The notes under the pieces were generated by a model, which was not told the origin of the DNA, searched no databases, and worked only from the letters and a program-made list of their open reading frames with translations. This document shows, one piece after another, positions 1-9,064 of a stretch of DNA of 64,000 nucleotides; positions within the stretch are counted from its first letter, which is position 1; each line of letters begins with the position of its first letter. The DNA comes from JBBQVS01 sp964250765 (GTDB taxonomy: Bacteria > Chloroflexota > Ktedonobacteria > Ktedonobacterales > Ktedonobacteraceae). Position numbers and translations under genes: made by a program. The stretch spans positions 8,959 through 72,958 of the forward strand of contig CAXUHF010000010.1 of NCBI GenBank assembly GCA_964250765.1. Reading direction: 5' to 3'.

Positions 1-111
1 ACTTTCTTCTTTATATGGTTTCAAGCTCGCACTGGGATAATTGACAGACACAGTGTATTCTTCCTTTGTTGACCTATTTCTCTATAGTATCTCACACACG
101 TAAAGTAAAAG

Positions 112-154
112 CAGCAAGCGTCCCTTCTTTAAAAAAGAGGAGGGACGCTTGCTG
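112..154 (-). terminator. Terminator of the GH15 gene
   Basis: A perfect 14-bp inverted repeat (112-125 and 141-154) with an AT-rich inner stem lies just past the end of the minus-strand GH15 gene. Read on the minus strand it is followed by a short T-rich stretch. It fits an intrinsic terminator. Confidence 0.75.
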
Positions 155-179
155 TTCTCACGAGTGTTACATCAACTAC

Positions 180-2171
180 CTATTTTTGATAGGTGATTGC
201 TGCCATAACTGGGTCTGTATGATGCTCAGCCATGCGGATTTCAGCCTTCCGCAAATTGGTCGCGCTATTGATGAGTGCGATATGAGTAAACGCTTGTGGA
301 TAATTTCCTAGTGACCCTGTGCCATGTGGATCAATCTCTTCGGAGAACAAACCCAGACGACCGGAGTAACTCAAGACACGTTCGTAGAGTGAACGCGCCT
401 CGGAAATGCGTCCCTGCATCGCCAGATTGTCTACTAACCACAAAGTACAAATTGTGAATGTGCCTTCGCCACCAGTCAAGCCATCATCGGTATCCTCAGC
501 ATGGTATCGATAAACAAAGCCTTGTTTGTTTGTGAGCTTGTCCATGATGCGGTCTACAGTTGAACGCATGCGTGGGTCATCAGGTGCGATGAATCCAACG
601 AGAGGCAGCAACAAGTTTGAGGCATCTAACGCCGTATCATCATACGACTGTGTGAATGCTCCGAGCGAGGTGTTATACCCATGCGATAGAATATCGGTCC
701 GTATCTGGTCACGCACCATGTGCCAATGTGATAGGTCTGCCTCAAGATGTAACTGTTCAGCAGCTTTAATACCACGATCAAGGGCAACCCAACACATGAC
801 CTTTGAGTAGACGAAGTGACGCAAGCCACCGCGCACCTCCCAGATGCCGTTATCGGGTTCTTGCCAGTGGGCACAGACATGCTCAACCAGTGTACACATC
901 ATTGACCATAAGGGACCTTCAAGCGTCTCACCATAACGCTCGAAACCGCCTTGACGACGATAAATGTGGATACAATCAAGAATTTCACCGAATACGTCAA
1001 GCTGCTTCTGATCTGCCGCTCCATTGCCAACACGTACTGGACGTGAGCCACAGTAGCCATCTAAATGCGCCAGCTCTTGCTCCATCAGGTCGCGTTCACC
1101 ACGAATGCCGTACATGATTTGCAGGTCTTCGCCGTTCGCGTAAGAGAGGCGACGTAACCAATGTGTAAATGCTCTAGCCTCTTCCGTAAAGCCAAGCACA
1201 TTAAGTGCATACAATGTAAAGGTTGCATCACGCAACCAGGTAAAACGATAGTCCCAGTTACGTACCCCGCCAATGTCTTCCGGTAAAGACGTGGTAGGAG
1301 CAGCAACGATCGCGCCTGTAGGCGCATATGTCATCATCTTCAGCGTGAGTGCGCTACGCTGTACCCCTTCCAGGTATGGTCCCTGGTAACTACAGTTAGC
1401 AAGCCATTTGCGCCAACAATGAAGTGTTTGAGCGAGTTCGGCGTCAAAATTACGCTGCCGCAACTCTTGCTCTATAAGCCGACGTGCAGCATGTGCGCTA
1501 CGACCCATACCTACCGCAAAAAGGAGTCGCTCCCCTTCATGTAATACAACGTGTGCAACAACTGACGGATGCCATTCCTCCGCGCCTTGTGCTATATGCA
1601 TCGAATACGAAGGTAACAGGCTTGCACCCACAATTGCAAGACCAACATGCTGTTTGCCATCAGAGATAAGTGCCCCTATGTTGTCTGGCGCGAGTGATAC
1701 TTCACAAGGCGACGCTGCATAGTTCGGACTGACACGTAAGGTCATCGTCACAGGCAACTCACCGTGTGTACACTCCACAATACGAACGAGGCAATGGCAA
1801 GAACCATCTTCACGCGTCCATGTATTGTTGTTCATACCCCGGTAGGGCCAAGCACTTAGCGTTTCCACTGGCATGAAATCGGTTAACACTACCTCACCGG
1901 AGGTACTAGCAAAACGTGTCTGTAAGACGTTACTTCCACGCAAATAGCGTTGAAAGCCTGGAATAGTGTTGTCTGTGGGGGCTATTTGAAAGTACCCTCC
2001 ACGCTCCGAGTCTAACAGACGGCAAAAGATAGCAGGGCTATCGAAGTCTGGTAGACATCCCCAGTCTACTGAGCCATCAGGTGCAATAAGCACCGTCGAA
2101 TGACAATCGCCAATGACACCGTAAGAATTGATAGGCTGATAAGTGCGATTGTTGTCGTTCATCCCAACCAT
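180..2171 (-). CDS. Glycoside hydrolase family 15 (glucoamylase/trehalase-like)
   Basis: A 663-residue protein with the full architecture of bacterial GH15 enzymes: an N-terminal beta-sandwich beginning with the typical 'INSYGVIGDCHS...DGSVDW' block (about residues 14-37), then an (alpha/alpha)6 barrel. Visible barrel motifs are NWDYR/TWLRDA (about 305-316), WEVRG carrying the general-acid Glu (about 444-448), and GGEGTF with the second carboxylate near residue 583. The family hydrolyses alpha-glucosidic bonds in starch, maltooligosaccharides or trehalose; the exact substrate cannot be read here. No signal peptide is seen, so it is probably cytoplasmic. The start is either ATG 2171 or the ATG three codons inside; both lack a strong Shine-Dalgarno. 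It is monocistronic, with its own terminator downstream. Confidence 0.93.
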   Translation of the reverse strand: MVGMNDNNRTYQPINSYGVIGDCHSTVLIAPDGSVDWGCLPDFDSPAIFCRLLDSERGGYFQIAPTDNTIPGFQRYLRGSNVLQTRFASTSGEVVLTDFMPVETLSAWPYRGMNNNTWTREDGSCHCLVRIVECTHGELPVTMTLRVSPNYAASPCEVSLAPDNIGALISDGKQHVGLAIVGASLLPSYSMHIAQGAEEWHPSVVAHVVLHEGERLLFAVGMGRSAHAARRLIEQELRQRNFDAELAQTLHCWRKWLANCSYQGPYLEGVQRSALTLKMMTYAPTGAIVAAPTTSLPEDIGGVRNWDYRFTWLRDATFTLYALNVLGFTEEARAFTHWLRRLSYANGEDLQIMYGIRGERDLMEQELAHLDGYCGSRPVRVGNGAADQKQLDVFGEILDCIHIYRRQGGFERYGETLEGPLWSMMCTLVEHVCAHWQEPDNGIWEVRGGLRHFVYSKVMCWVALDRGIKAAEQLHLEADLSHWHMVRDQIRTDILSHGYNTSLGAFTQSYDDTALDASNLLLPLVGFIAPDDPRMRSTVDRIMDKLTNKQGFVYRYHAEDTDDGLTGGEGTFTICTLWLVDNLAMQGRISEARSLYERVLSYSGRLGLFSEEIDPHGTGSLGNYPQAFTHIALINSATNLRKAEIRMAEHHTDPVMAAITYQK

Positions 2172-2500
2172 GACACAACACTCTCTGTGAGAACTAAGAA
2201 AACAAAAATTAGAACGTGCTGAAAAACCTTAGAAAATTCTTAAGACACCTTAAAGGTGTCTTATAACAGAGATAAACGGAATAGTAATTAGAATAGTAAC
2301 AGGATATCAGTACCAATATTTTTGGGTTATGTCCGCTTTACATAAATGTCCACTTTAGAGAGAACAATCGGAAATTGCACGGCATTCCATAGGCAAACAG
2401 GTAGTTTTTGTGTTACTTTAATAGCAGAACAACTATAATGATTAACAACGTTTTCCGAGTACGAATGTCACATGTTAGTTAGGGGAAAAGGGAAAAAGGT
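2172..2500. other. Intergenic promoter region between GH15 and a small ORF
   Basis: This gap of about 330 bases separates the divergent GH15 gene (minus) and the small peptide gene at 2501 (plus). It is AT-rich and holds the 10-bp palindrome at 2241-2263 and a TATAAT box at 2434-2439 on the plus strand without a clear -35. I see no other gene in it. Confidence 0.5.
2241..2263. promoter_or_regulatory. Palindrome upstream of GH15, candidate operator
   Basis: Perfect 10-bp arms (2241-2250 and 2254-2263) separated by TAA lie about 70 bases upstream of the GH15 start. The short spacer and symmetry fit a dimeric repressor site. A small terminator is less likely because no T-run follows on either strand. 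Confidence 0.4.
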
Positions 2501-2659
2501 TTGAACACATTTCAAAAGATGATACGCCATCCAGCAGGACGCATTGGACTAACTGTTGGGGTAACTCTTGGTTTTATTGCAGCAGTCATGGGAGAGGGAA
2601 GCAAAGCGCTGCTTTTCGCGGGCCTATGTCGATTTCTCGCGGGACGTTTTGGTCGTTAG
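2501..2659 (+). CDS. Small hydrophobic peptide, 52 residues
   Basis: An open frame of 53 codons begins with TTG at 2501 and ends with TAG at 2657-2659. An A/G-rich stretch with AAGGG sits 8 bases before the TTG, which is why I prefer it to the ATG at 2519, which has no ribosome site. The peptide has a basic N-terminus (FQKMIRHPAGR) followed by a hydrophobic stretch that could form one membrane helix with a Gly-rich face, and a basic end (FLAGRFGR). No family is recognised. A hairpin at 2705-2734 follows it. Confidence 0.45.
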   Translation: MNTFQKMIRHPAGRIGLTVGVTLGFIAAVMGEGSKALLFAGLCRFLAGRFGR

Positions 2660-2704
2660 GTACCACTTTCTGTAATATGTACCGTCTAGAATAAGTTTGG
2701 GGAA

Positions 2705-2734
2705 AAAGGCGATCTTGAGAATAAGGTCGCCTTT
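2705..2734 (-). terminator. Terminator after hemB
   Basis: Twelve-base arms (2705-2716 and 2723-2734, one G-T pair) with a 6-base loop. On the minus strand the stem runs into five Ts, giving a good intrinsic terminator for the haem operon. It may also stop transcription of the small plus-strand gene. Confidence 0.75.
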
Positions 2735-2795
2735 GTCTGTGCTGCTAGCACCTGAGAGACTTTTTGTCACTCAGGTTTTGCCCATGTTTAGACAC

Positions 2796-3776
2796 CTATT
2801 CTTCCCTCAACCACTTCGCCACGTCAGGTGCGAAGTACGTTATTATCATATCCGCACCCGCTCGCCTGATGCCTGTCAGCACTTCCATCACCACGCGTTT
2901 TTCGTCGATCCAGCCGTTTTGGGCGGCGGCTTTGATCATGGAGAACTCACCACTGACATTGTAGGCTGCGATGGGGAGGTCGCAGGAGTCGCGTACTTGA
3001 CGGATGATATCGAGATAGGGCATAGCTGGTTTCACCATCACTATATCGGCACCCTCCGCGATATCCAGATCAACTTCGCGTAGGGCTTCACGTGCATTTG
3101 CAGGGTCCATTTGGTAGGAGCGACGATCACCAAATTGTGGTGTAGAGTCGGCGGCTTCACGGAAGGGACCATAGAAGCCTGATGCGAATTTGGCTGAGTA
3201 GGCCATAACGGGCGTTTGGCTGAAGCCATGCTCATCTAAGGCATGGCGAATAGTGCCGATGCGTCCATCCATCATGTCAGAAGGTGCGACGATATCAGCT
3301 CCTGCTTCGACGTGCGAGAGTGCCATACGCGAAAGAAGGCTCAATGACTCATCATTATGCACATCGCCGTTGCGAATAACTCCACAATGTCCGTGACTAG
3401 TATATTCACACAAGCACACATCAGTTATTACAAGCGTATCGGGTACTTCGGCTTTGATGCGCTGTATGCCTTGCTGAATAATACCTTGTGTAGCGTATGC
3501 CTGTGAACCTACCTCGTCTTTTTCGGAGGGAATACCGAACAGAAGTACGGCTGGAATACCAAGGTTAGCGATACGCTCAACTTCACGCCCGACATGCTCT
3601 ACAGGCCACTGCATAATGCCCGGCATAGAGGCGATTTCGCGTGGCTCCTGTAAACCTTCTGCAATAAACAACGGATAGATCAACTGATCTACGCTTAGGC
3701 GCGTTTCACGAACGAGGCTACGTAGTTTCTCATTCTGGCGTGTGCGTCGCATACGTATTGTTGGAAAACTTGCCAT
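2796..3776 (-). CDS. hemB: Delta-aminolevulinic acid dehydratase (porphobilinogen synthase)
   Basis: HemB condenses two 5-aminolevulinates into porphobilinogen. The protein is 326 residues, the usual length. Both Schiff-base lysines are present, in SAKFAS (about K196) and VMVKPAMP (about K249), and the Cys-rich DVCLCEYTSHGHCG block near 119-132 marks the zinc-dependent type. The start is ATG 3776, preceded by AAAGGG. It is the last gene of the hemA-C-D-Q-L-B operon and begins 13 bases after the hemL stop. Confidence 0.97.
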   Translation of the reverse strand: MASFPTIRMRRTRQNEKLRSLVRETRLSVDQLIYPLFIAEGLQEPREIASMPGIMQWPVEHVGREVERIANLGIPAVLLFGIPSEKDEVGSQAYATQGIIQQGIQRIKAEVPDTLVITDVCLCEYTSHGHCGVIRNGDVHNDESLSLLSRMALSHVEAGADIVAPSDMMDGRIGTIRHALDEHGFSQTPVMAYSAKFASGFYGPFREAADSTPQFGDRRSYQMDPANAREALREVDLDIAEGADIVMVKPAMPYLDIIRQVRDSCDLPIAAYNVSGEFSMIKAAAQNGWIDEKRVVMEVLTGIRRAGADMIITYFAPDVAKWLREE

Positions 3777-3789
3777 TAGAAACCCTTTC

Positions 3790-5094
3790 TTACGCGACCT
3801 GCCGCAGTGTTCGCTCAATCTGTTTCACAGTTTCATTGAGCATAGCATCATCGAGTGCAAGCGAGATAAAACATGCCTCGAATTGCGATGGTGGCAGATA
3901 GATGCCACGTTCAAGCATGTGCCAGAAGAAATGCGCGAAACGAGCAGTGTCAGACCTCTTCGCACTGGCATAATCAGTTACAGGGTCTTTTGTAAAGTAG
4001 AGACAGAACATTGCCCCGATGCGGACTAGTTGTGCATCGGCTTTTGTATCGGCAATCGCTTTGGTGATTCCTTCGCCAAGGAGTTCACTCTTTTGCTCAA
4101 GTCGCTCATACTGTCCTGGCTTACTCAGTTCAGTAAGGGTAGCGATGCCTGCCGCCATTGCGAGCGGATTTCCAGACAATGTACCCGCCTGATACATCGA
4201 ACCGAGAGGTGCGACCTGCTGCATGATGTCGCGTCGTCCACCGTATGCTCCGACAGGCAGACCGCCGCCGATGATTTTACCAAAGCAGGTGATATCAGGT
4301 GTGATACCTGCTCGCTGCTGCATGCCTCCTGGTGCTAAACGGAAGCCTGTCATCACCTCGTCAAAGATCAACAGTGCACCATATTTTTGCGTTAAGCGAC
4401 GTAACGTTTCCAGGTAGCCGGGCTGCGGCAGGACTAAACCCATGTTTGCCGCAACTGGCTCGACGATGATGGCTGCAATTGAGTCAGGATACGTTTGAAA
4501 CAGTTGCTCGACAGCGGCACTATCGTTATATGGAACAGTCAGCGTATTTTTTGTTGCTTCAGTTGGAACACCTGGGCTATCGGGTAAGCCCATCGTAGCG
4601 ACACCGGAGCCAGCCTGCACTAGCAACATGTCGGCGTGTCCATGATAGCAGCCCGCGAATTTGATAATCTTGTCGCGTCCAGTATAGGCACGTGCAAGAC
4701 GCAAGGCACTCATAGTCGCTTCGGTGCCGGAGTTGACAAAGCGAAGCATTTCAACTGAGGGAACATTGCGTATAACAAGTTTCGCCAGTTCGCTTTCAGC
4801 CTGTGTTGGCGCGCCAAAGCTGAAACCACGCTGACTTGCTTGTACCACGGCATCTACGACTGTAGGATAAGTATGGCCCAGAATCATTGGTCCCCATGAT
4901 TGCACATAATCAAGATATCTGTTGCCATCAACGTCATAGAGGTATGGCCCTTGTGCGGAGTCGATAAAGACAGGTTCTCCGCCAACACCACGAAAGGCAC
5001 GTACAGGGCTATTGACCCCACCTGGAAGCAGTGTTTGGGCCTCCGCAAAAAGCGTGTGTGAGCGAGAAAGCGTCAAGTTGCTTTCCGTGTATGC
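3790..5094 (-). CDS. hemL: Glutamate-1-semialdehyde 2,1-aminomutase (5' end lost in gap)
   Basis: A PLP enzyme converting glutamate-1-semialdehyde to 5-aminolevulinate in the C5 pathway. 434 residues are visible, from AYTESN to the stop, which is nearly the whole family length, so only a few N-terminal codons fall in the 100-N gap. Landmarks include LLPGGVNSPVRAF near the start, the FVNSGTEATMSALRLAR block, FDEVMTGFR, and the PLP lysine in CFGKIIGGGLPVGA. The frame happens to stay open through the Ns into hemQ, which is an artefact of the gap length, not a fusion. Confidence 0.95.
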   Translation of the reverse strand, partial: AYTESNLTLSRSHTLFAEAQTLLPGGVNSPVRAFRGVGGEPVFIDSAQGPYLYDVDGNRYLDYVQSWGPMILGHTYPTVVDAVVQASQRGFSFGAPTQAESELAKLVIRNVPSVEMLRFVNSGTEATMSALRLARAYTGRDKIIKFAGCYHGHADMLLVQAGSGVATMGLPDSPGVPTEATKNTLTVPYNDSAAVEQLFQTYPDSIAAIIVEPVAANMGLVLPQPGYLETLRRLTQKYGALLIFDEVMTGFRLAPGGMQQRAGITPDITCFGKIIGGGLPVGAYGGRRDIMQQVAPLGSMYQAGTLSGNPLAMAAGIATLTELSKPGQYERLEQKSELLGEGITKAIADTKADAQLVRIGAMFCLYFTKDPVTDYASAKRSDTARFAHFFWHMLERGIYLPPSQFEACFISLALDDAMLNETVKQIERTLRQVA

Positions 5095-5194
5095 NNNNNN
5101 NNNNNNNNNNNNNNNNNNNNNNNNNNNNNNNNNNNNNNNNNNNNNNNNNNNNNNNNNNNNNNNNNNNNNNNNNNNNNNNNNNNNNNNNNNNNNN
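5095..5194. other. Assembly gap of 100 N
   Basis: Exactly 100 Ns, a conventional placeholder. It hides the last codons of hemQ, any hemQ-hemL spacer and the hemL start. Since only about 20 HemQ and a few HemL codons are missing, the true gap could be close to this size. Confidence 0.97.
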
Positions 5195-5886
5195 GTGTAC
5201 ATACTGGCCTCGGTCTCACGGAGTTCTTGTACAAGATCAAGGAAGTCCGCAAGGTTATCCGTCTCGAAGGCTACCACAAATTCCTGGTCATCAATACCAA
5301 ACGAATAGGTCGTATTAAGCGACACAGTAGGATACGTCAAGCCAACGCGGATGTGCTCATTCATCATGCGTTTGCGGTCCTCAGCAGGCAAGGCATACCA
5401 TGCACGCGTCTTGACGAAAGGATAGACAAAGAGATATTTTTTGTCTTCAGGAGCAATCACGAGGCGTGGATCGTGTGCGCCACGTGCATTCTTACCAACA
5501 TAGACCGAACGCTTGGTCATCGACAGGAAAGCTTGCGTCTCGTGTAGATAAGGTCCCATTGCACTCCGACGTATTTGGCTACTTAAAGAACGCAAGTCCT
5601 CAATATCATACGTCGCTTGCCAAAGCATGAAATCACAATCGGAACGTATGCCATATAGCCCAAAGCTACGAATAAGCGCGTTTTCTGCATGTGCATCAAA
5701 GAGTCGCTTCACCTCCTCTTTGCCACGATTCCGAACATCGAGGGGAAGCAGTTGCCATTGTGGATCAAGCTTATAAAATGTGAAACGCACTAATTGACGT
5801 GGTTGCTTCGCCTTTGGTTTTGCAGGTGCTGGCGATGGCTCAAGATGGGTAACTTCGTTCTGGTTTACGATAATCTGTTCTGTCAT
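5195..5886 (-). CDS. hemQ: Coproheme decarboxylase, chlorite-dismutase family (3' end in gap)
   Basis: HemQ (ChdC) oxidatively decarboxylates coproheme to haem b in the coproporphyrin-dependent pathway of Gram-positive bacteria. 230 residues are visible; about 20 C-terminal residues are lost in the gap. The core starts after a Pro/Lys-rich leader of about 30 residues. The catalytic tyrosine lies in the KTRAWYALP block and the proximal haem-ligand histidine in RMMNEHIRVG. The dimerisation/active-site stretch around SFGIDDQEFVVAFE is typical of the family. The start ATG overlaps the hemD stop (ATGA at 5883-5886), indicating translational coupling. Confidence 0.93.
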
Positions 5887-6767
5887 GATAATTTTTCCTC
5901 ATATTTTACAATCGCCTCAAGCAGACCATCAATGGTGAACTCTTTGGCTTCAACAGCCACGGTCAGACCAAGTTCACGCGCGGTTTGTGAGGTAATAGGA
6001 CCGATACACGCGATAGTAGGAAGTGAGGTCGGTACAAGTGTTGCACCTGTTGCCTCCTCACAGTGTTTCACCCATGCCATAAAGTTGCGCACGGTGGAAG
6101 AACTAGCAAAGGTGATAATAGAAAGCTGTCGTTGCTGCAACATATTCCACAAACCGCGACCTCGCTCATCGTTAACCGCTGCGGTGAGAGTATAATACGC
6201 AGGCACATCGTCAACAATTGCCCCAGCCTCACGCAACATCACCGCCAGGACTTTTCGTGCCTCAGCAGCGCGTGCAAGCAGAATGTGTTGTCCATTAAGC
6301 ACTATACCATGTTGTCGAGCATCTTCGATAATCGCTTCGGCAACACCCTCAGCAACATAGGCATCGGGAATGATATCAGCAGTTAGACCATATGTAGTAA
6401 GAGCCTCGGCTGTTGCTGGTCCAATCGTAGCTATACGAATGTGTTGCAATGCACTCGGATCATAGCCAAGCTGTTGTAGACGCTGTAGACAGATATGCAC
6501 GCCATTCGCGCTCGTAAACACTAACCAATCATATATATAGGAAGTACTACTTGCTTGCATATCAGAGTCAGAGAGATAGAGGTGCTTCAACGCACTATCT
6601 AACCGTGCCCAGTCTGATGGAGGTACGATGCGAATGGTAGGAAATTCTACAGGTATCGCCCCTAACGCTCTCAGACCTTCACTTAGTACGCTCGCCTGTT
6701 CACGCGTACGTGTCACGAGAACACGTCTTCCTTGTAGTGGGAGTGTAGCAACTGGCGGTTCAGACAT
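5883..6767 (-). CDS. hemD: Uroporphyrinogen-III synthase
   Basis: Closes and inverts ring D of hydroxymethylbilane to give uroporphyrinogen III. The 294-residue protein has the two-lobed HemD pattern: an N-terminal RRVLVTRTREQASVLSEGL strand-helix, DWLVFTSANGVHICLQRL in the middle, and IITFASSSTVRNFMAWV plus IACIGPITSQTARELGL in the second lobe. HemD sequences diverge strongly, but these motifs and the position between hemC and hemQ make the call firm. It overlaps hemC by 8 bases and hemQ by 4. Confidence 0.92.
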   Translation of the reverse strand: MSEPPVATLPLQGRRVLVTRTREQASVLSEGLRALGAIPVEFPTIRIVPPSDWARLDSALKHLYLSDSDMQASSTSYIYDWLVFTSANGVHICLQRLQQLGYDPSALQHIRIATIGPATAEALTTYGLTADIIPDAYVAEGVAEAIIEDARQHGIVLNGQHILLARAAEARKVLAVMLREAGAIVDDVPAYYTLTAAVNDERGRGLWNMLQQRQLSIITFASSSTVRNFMAWVKHCEEATGATLVPTSLPTIACIGPITSQTARELGLTVAVEAKEFTIDGLLEAIVKYEEKLS

Positions 6768-7758
6768 GCAGTTGCTCCTGTTCTCGTATGGTATCTATCT
6801 CATGTACAATTGCATACGCACCTTGCGCTAACGCTTCTTCCGCGAGACTCACACCAAGTTGCTCAGCGTGTACATCCGTCATGTCTGTTGTCCAAGGAAT
6901 ACTCTGCTGTACAGCAATACGGCGTTGCCCATCTAAGCTTATCACGAGGGCACGCAACATAAACACTTCATCTGAAATCATACCATGTGCAGCAACAGGC
7001 AGATAACAACCTGCGCCCAGACGACGCATAAACATACGTTCAGCAGTTGTTTCTGCCTGTGCTTTTACATCATGGAGTGGTGCGAGCAGGTCGCATAACT
7101 CTGGCTCGTCACGTATCTCTAATGCCAACGCACCTTGTCCAGGAGCTGGCATCATTATTTCGGCGGGAAGATAGGTCATACGACTAACAAGTCCCTCTTC
7201 CAAATGCAGTCGATGCAGACCAGCCGCCGCAAGCACAATAGCATCATACTCACCAGCATCAAGCTTCCTCAAGCGTGTATCGACGTTACCACGTATCGAA
7301 GAAATGTCTGCGTTAGGATAAAACTCGCGTAACTGTGCTGTACGGCGCAGACTGCTTGTTCCGATGCGCAACGATGTTTTCGTTTGCCGATACATCGCTT
7401 GTAGTTCATCTTGATGAAGATGAAGAGCTGCATTCGTGATGAGGACATCGCGTACATCCTCACGAGGACCCGCTACAACGAGACGCAAACCATCCGGTTG
7501 TAGCGTTGGAAGGTCCTTGAGACTATGTACAGCGAGATCGATGCGGTGCTCCTGCAATGCACGTTCGATTTCAAGCACAAATACACCATCTCCACCTATT
7601 TGTGAGAGGGGTACTTGTGTCACACGGTCGCCCGTTGTGCGAATTTGCTCAATGCTTATATCAAGGTTGGGCCACAGCTGATGTAATCGTTCGGCGACCC
7701 ACTGTGTTTGTGTCATGGCGAGTTTGCTCGCTCGTGTTCCTATCGTTATTCGCTTCAT
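6760..7758 (-). CDS. hemC: Hydroxymethylbilane synthase (porphobilinogen deaminase)
   Basis: Polymerises four porphobilinogens. 332 residues starting at ATG 7758 (MKRITIGTRASKLAMTQTQWVAE), preceded by GGAAGA. Longer in-frame starts upstream would only add non-homologous sequence. Substrate-binding arginines lie in the SSLRRTAQLREFYP and RGNVDTRLRKLD segments. The dipyrromethane cofactor cysteine is in LGAGCYLPVAAHG, where the common Gly-Gly-Cys-Gln is replaced by Ala-Gly-Cys-Tyr. The first 98 bases lie inside the end of hemA in another frame. Confidence 0.96.
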   Translation of the reverse strand: MKRITIGTRASKLAMTQTQWVAERLHQLWPNLDISIEQIRTTGDRVTQVPLSQIGGDGVFVLEIERALQEHRIDLAVHSLKDLPTLQPDGLRLVVAGPREDVRDVLITNAALHLHQDELQAMYRQTKTSLRIGTSSLRRTAQLREFYPNADISSIRGNVDTRLRKLDAGEYDAIVLAAAGLHRLHLEEGLVSRMTYLPAEIMMPAPGQGALALEIRDEPELCDLLAPLHDVKAQAETTAERMFMRRLGAGCYLPVAAHGMISDEVFMLRALVISLDGQRRIAVQQSIPWTTDMTDVHAEQLGVSLAEEALAQGAYAIVHEIDTIREQEQLHV

Positions 7759-9022
7759 GATTTTCTTCCAAATTAAAAAGATAGCGTAGTGCTTCCGCAT
7801 ACGCATGCCCCTGACCATCAGCCGCGGCTTCTTTGAGCCGTAGCGTAGGAGCATGAAGTATCTTGTTTACCAGACGTGTCGTAAGTTCTTGTACTACGAC
7901 GGCTTCCCGTTCAGAAAGAGTTGGTGCCAGAGAACGCATAGCCCGCGCCAGTTCTTGTTGACGTAGTACCTCAATGGATTGACGTAGATCACTTATCGTT
8001 CCTGTAACACTCAGAGAGGACAACCACCGATCAAACACCACAACCTCTTCAGAGATAATTGTATGCACATGCTCAACTTCTTGTAAGCGCAACGAGATGC
8101 CACGCTCAACCTGCGCTTGCAAATCATCGAGATTGTATAGATGTACATGTGGTAGTGCGCCGACCTCTGGATCAACGTCACGTGGCAATGCTATGTCTAT
8201 AAGAAGTAGAGAGCGCTCATTGCGTTTCTCAAGCACTGGCTGCATACGTTCAGGTGTAATAAGAGCATGTGGAGCTTTTGTCGAGCTAATGACAACATCC
8301 GCATCTACAAGTGCGTCCGAAAGGTCAGAGAAGCTACGATGTGTAGCACCAAGCGTCTGTGCCAGATCAACCGCATTTGCATGCGTGCGGTTAATAATCA
8401 CAAGCTCCTGTGCGCCGTTGTCGAGCAAGTTCCGTGCGGCAACTTCGCTCATCTGTCCCGACCCGACCAGCAAGACATGAGCTTTATGTAAGTCTGGGAA
8501 AAGATGACGTGCCAGTTGCACCGCGACGTGACTTACTGAGGCCGCGTTGCGACTTATTGCCGTTTCGTTTCGCGCACGCTTGCCTGTAACGAGTGCAGCA
8601 CGGAAAAGTGCCGATGTAATAGGGCCAGCAAAGCCTCCACTTTGCGCAATCTCTAACGCCTCCGCTACTTGTCCTTGTATCTGCGGTTCCCCTGGTACGA
8701 GAGAATAAAGACCGCATGCGACACCGAGAAGATGAGACACAGCTTGTTCATCAACAAGAGTGTAACAATGTGCCACAAGTTCTTCGAGTGCAACCTCTTT
8801 TTCCTCGCTCAGAATACGTAACAGGTGTTCGCGTTCAGAATGTACTTCTGTACAAACGGCGTACAACTCTATTCGGTTGCATGTGGAAAGCAGAACACAC
8901 TCTTGGACACTCTCTTTTGCAATATCAAGAAGATGCGGTACTTGACGGGATGAGCATGTGAGACGCTCGCGTAGCGCAATAGATGCAGTAGTATGATCCA
9001 CTCCAACAACGACGATATGCAT
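7661..9022 (-). CDS. hemA: Glutamyl-tRNA reductase
   Basis: Reduces glutamyl-tRNA to glutamate-1-semialdehyde, the entry to the C5 pathway. 453 residues. The catalytic cysteine is in LLSTCNRIELYA (C48). The NADPH-binding domain carries the HVLLVGSGQMSEVAARNL motif, followed by VISSTKAPHALI and a helical dimerisation domain. The C-terminal tail after FNLEENHEANN is polar and runs 98 bases into hemC in a different frame, an unusually long overlap. It is the first gene of the operon, with a promoter candidate just upstream. Confidence 0.96.
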   Translation of the reverse strand: MHIVVVGVDHTTASIALRERLTCSSRQVPHLLDIAKESVQECVLLSTCNRIELYAVCTEVHSEREHLLRILSEEKEVALEELVAHCYTLVDEQAVSHLLGVACGLYSLVPGEPQIQGQVAEALEIAQSGGFAGPITSALFRAALVTGKRARNETAISRNAASVSHVAVQLARHLFPDLHKAHVLLVGSGQMSEVAARNLLDNGAQELVIINRTHANAVDLAQTLGATHRSFSDLSDALVDADVVISSTKAPHALITPERMQPVLEKRNERSLLLIDIALPRDVDPEVGALPHVHLYNLDDLQAQVERGISLRLQEVEHVHTIISEEVVVFDRWLSSLSVTGTISDLRQSIEVLRQQELARAMRSLAPTLSEREAVVVQELTTRLVNKILHAPTLRLKEAAADGQGHAYAEALRYLFNLEENHEANNDRNTSEQTRHDTNTVGRRTITSAVAQP

Positions 9023-9064
9023 GCAAACCTCATAAATCTATAGCATAATAAATATTCTATAGAG

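Noticed and set aside
3790..5886. A 698-residue HemQ-HemL fusion protein
   Set aside because: It exists only because 100 Ns keep the frame open; each half is a normal separate enzyme.
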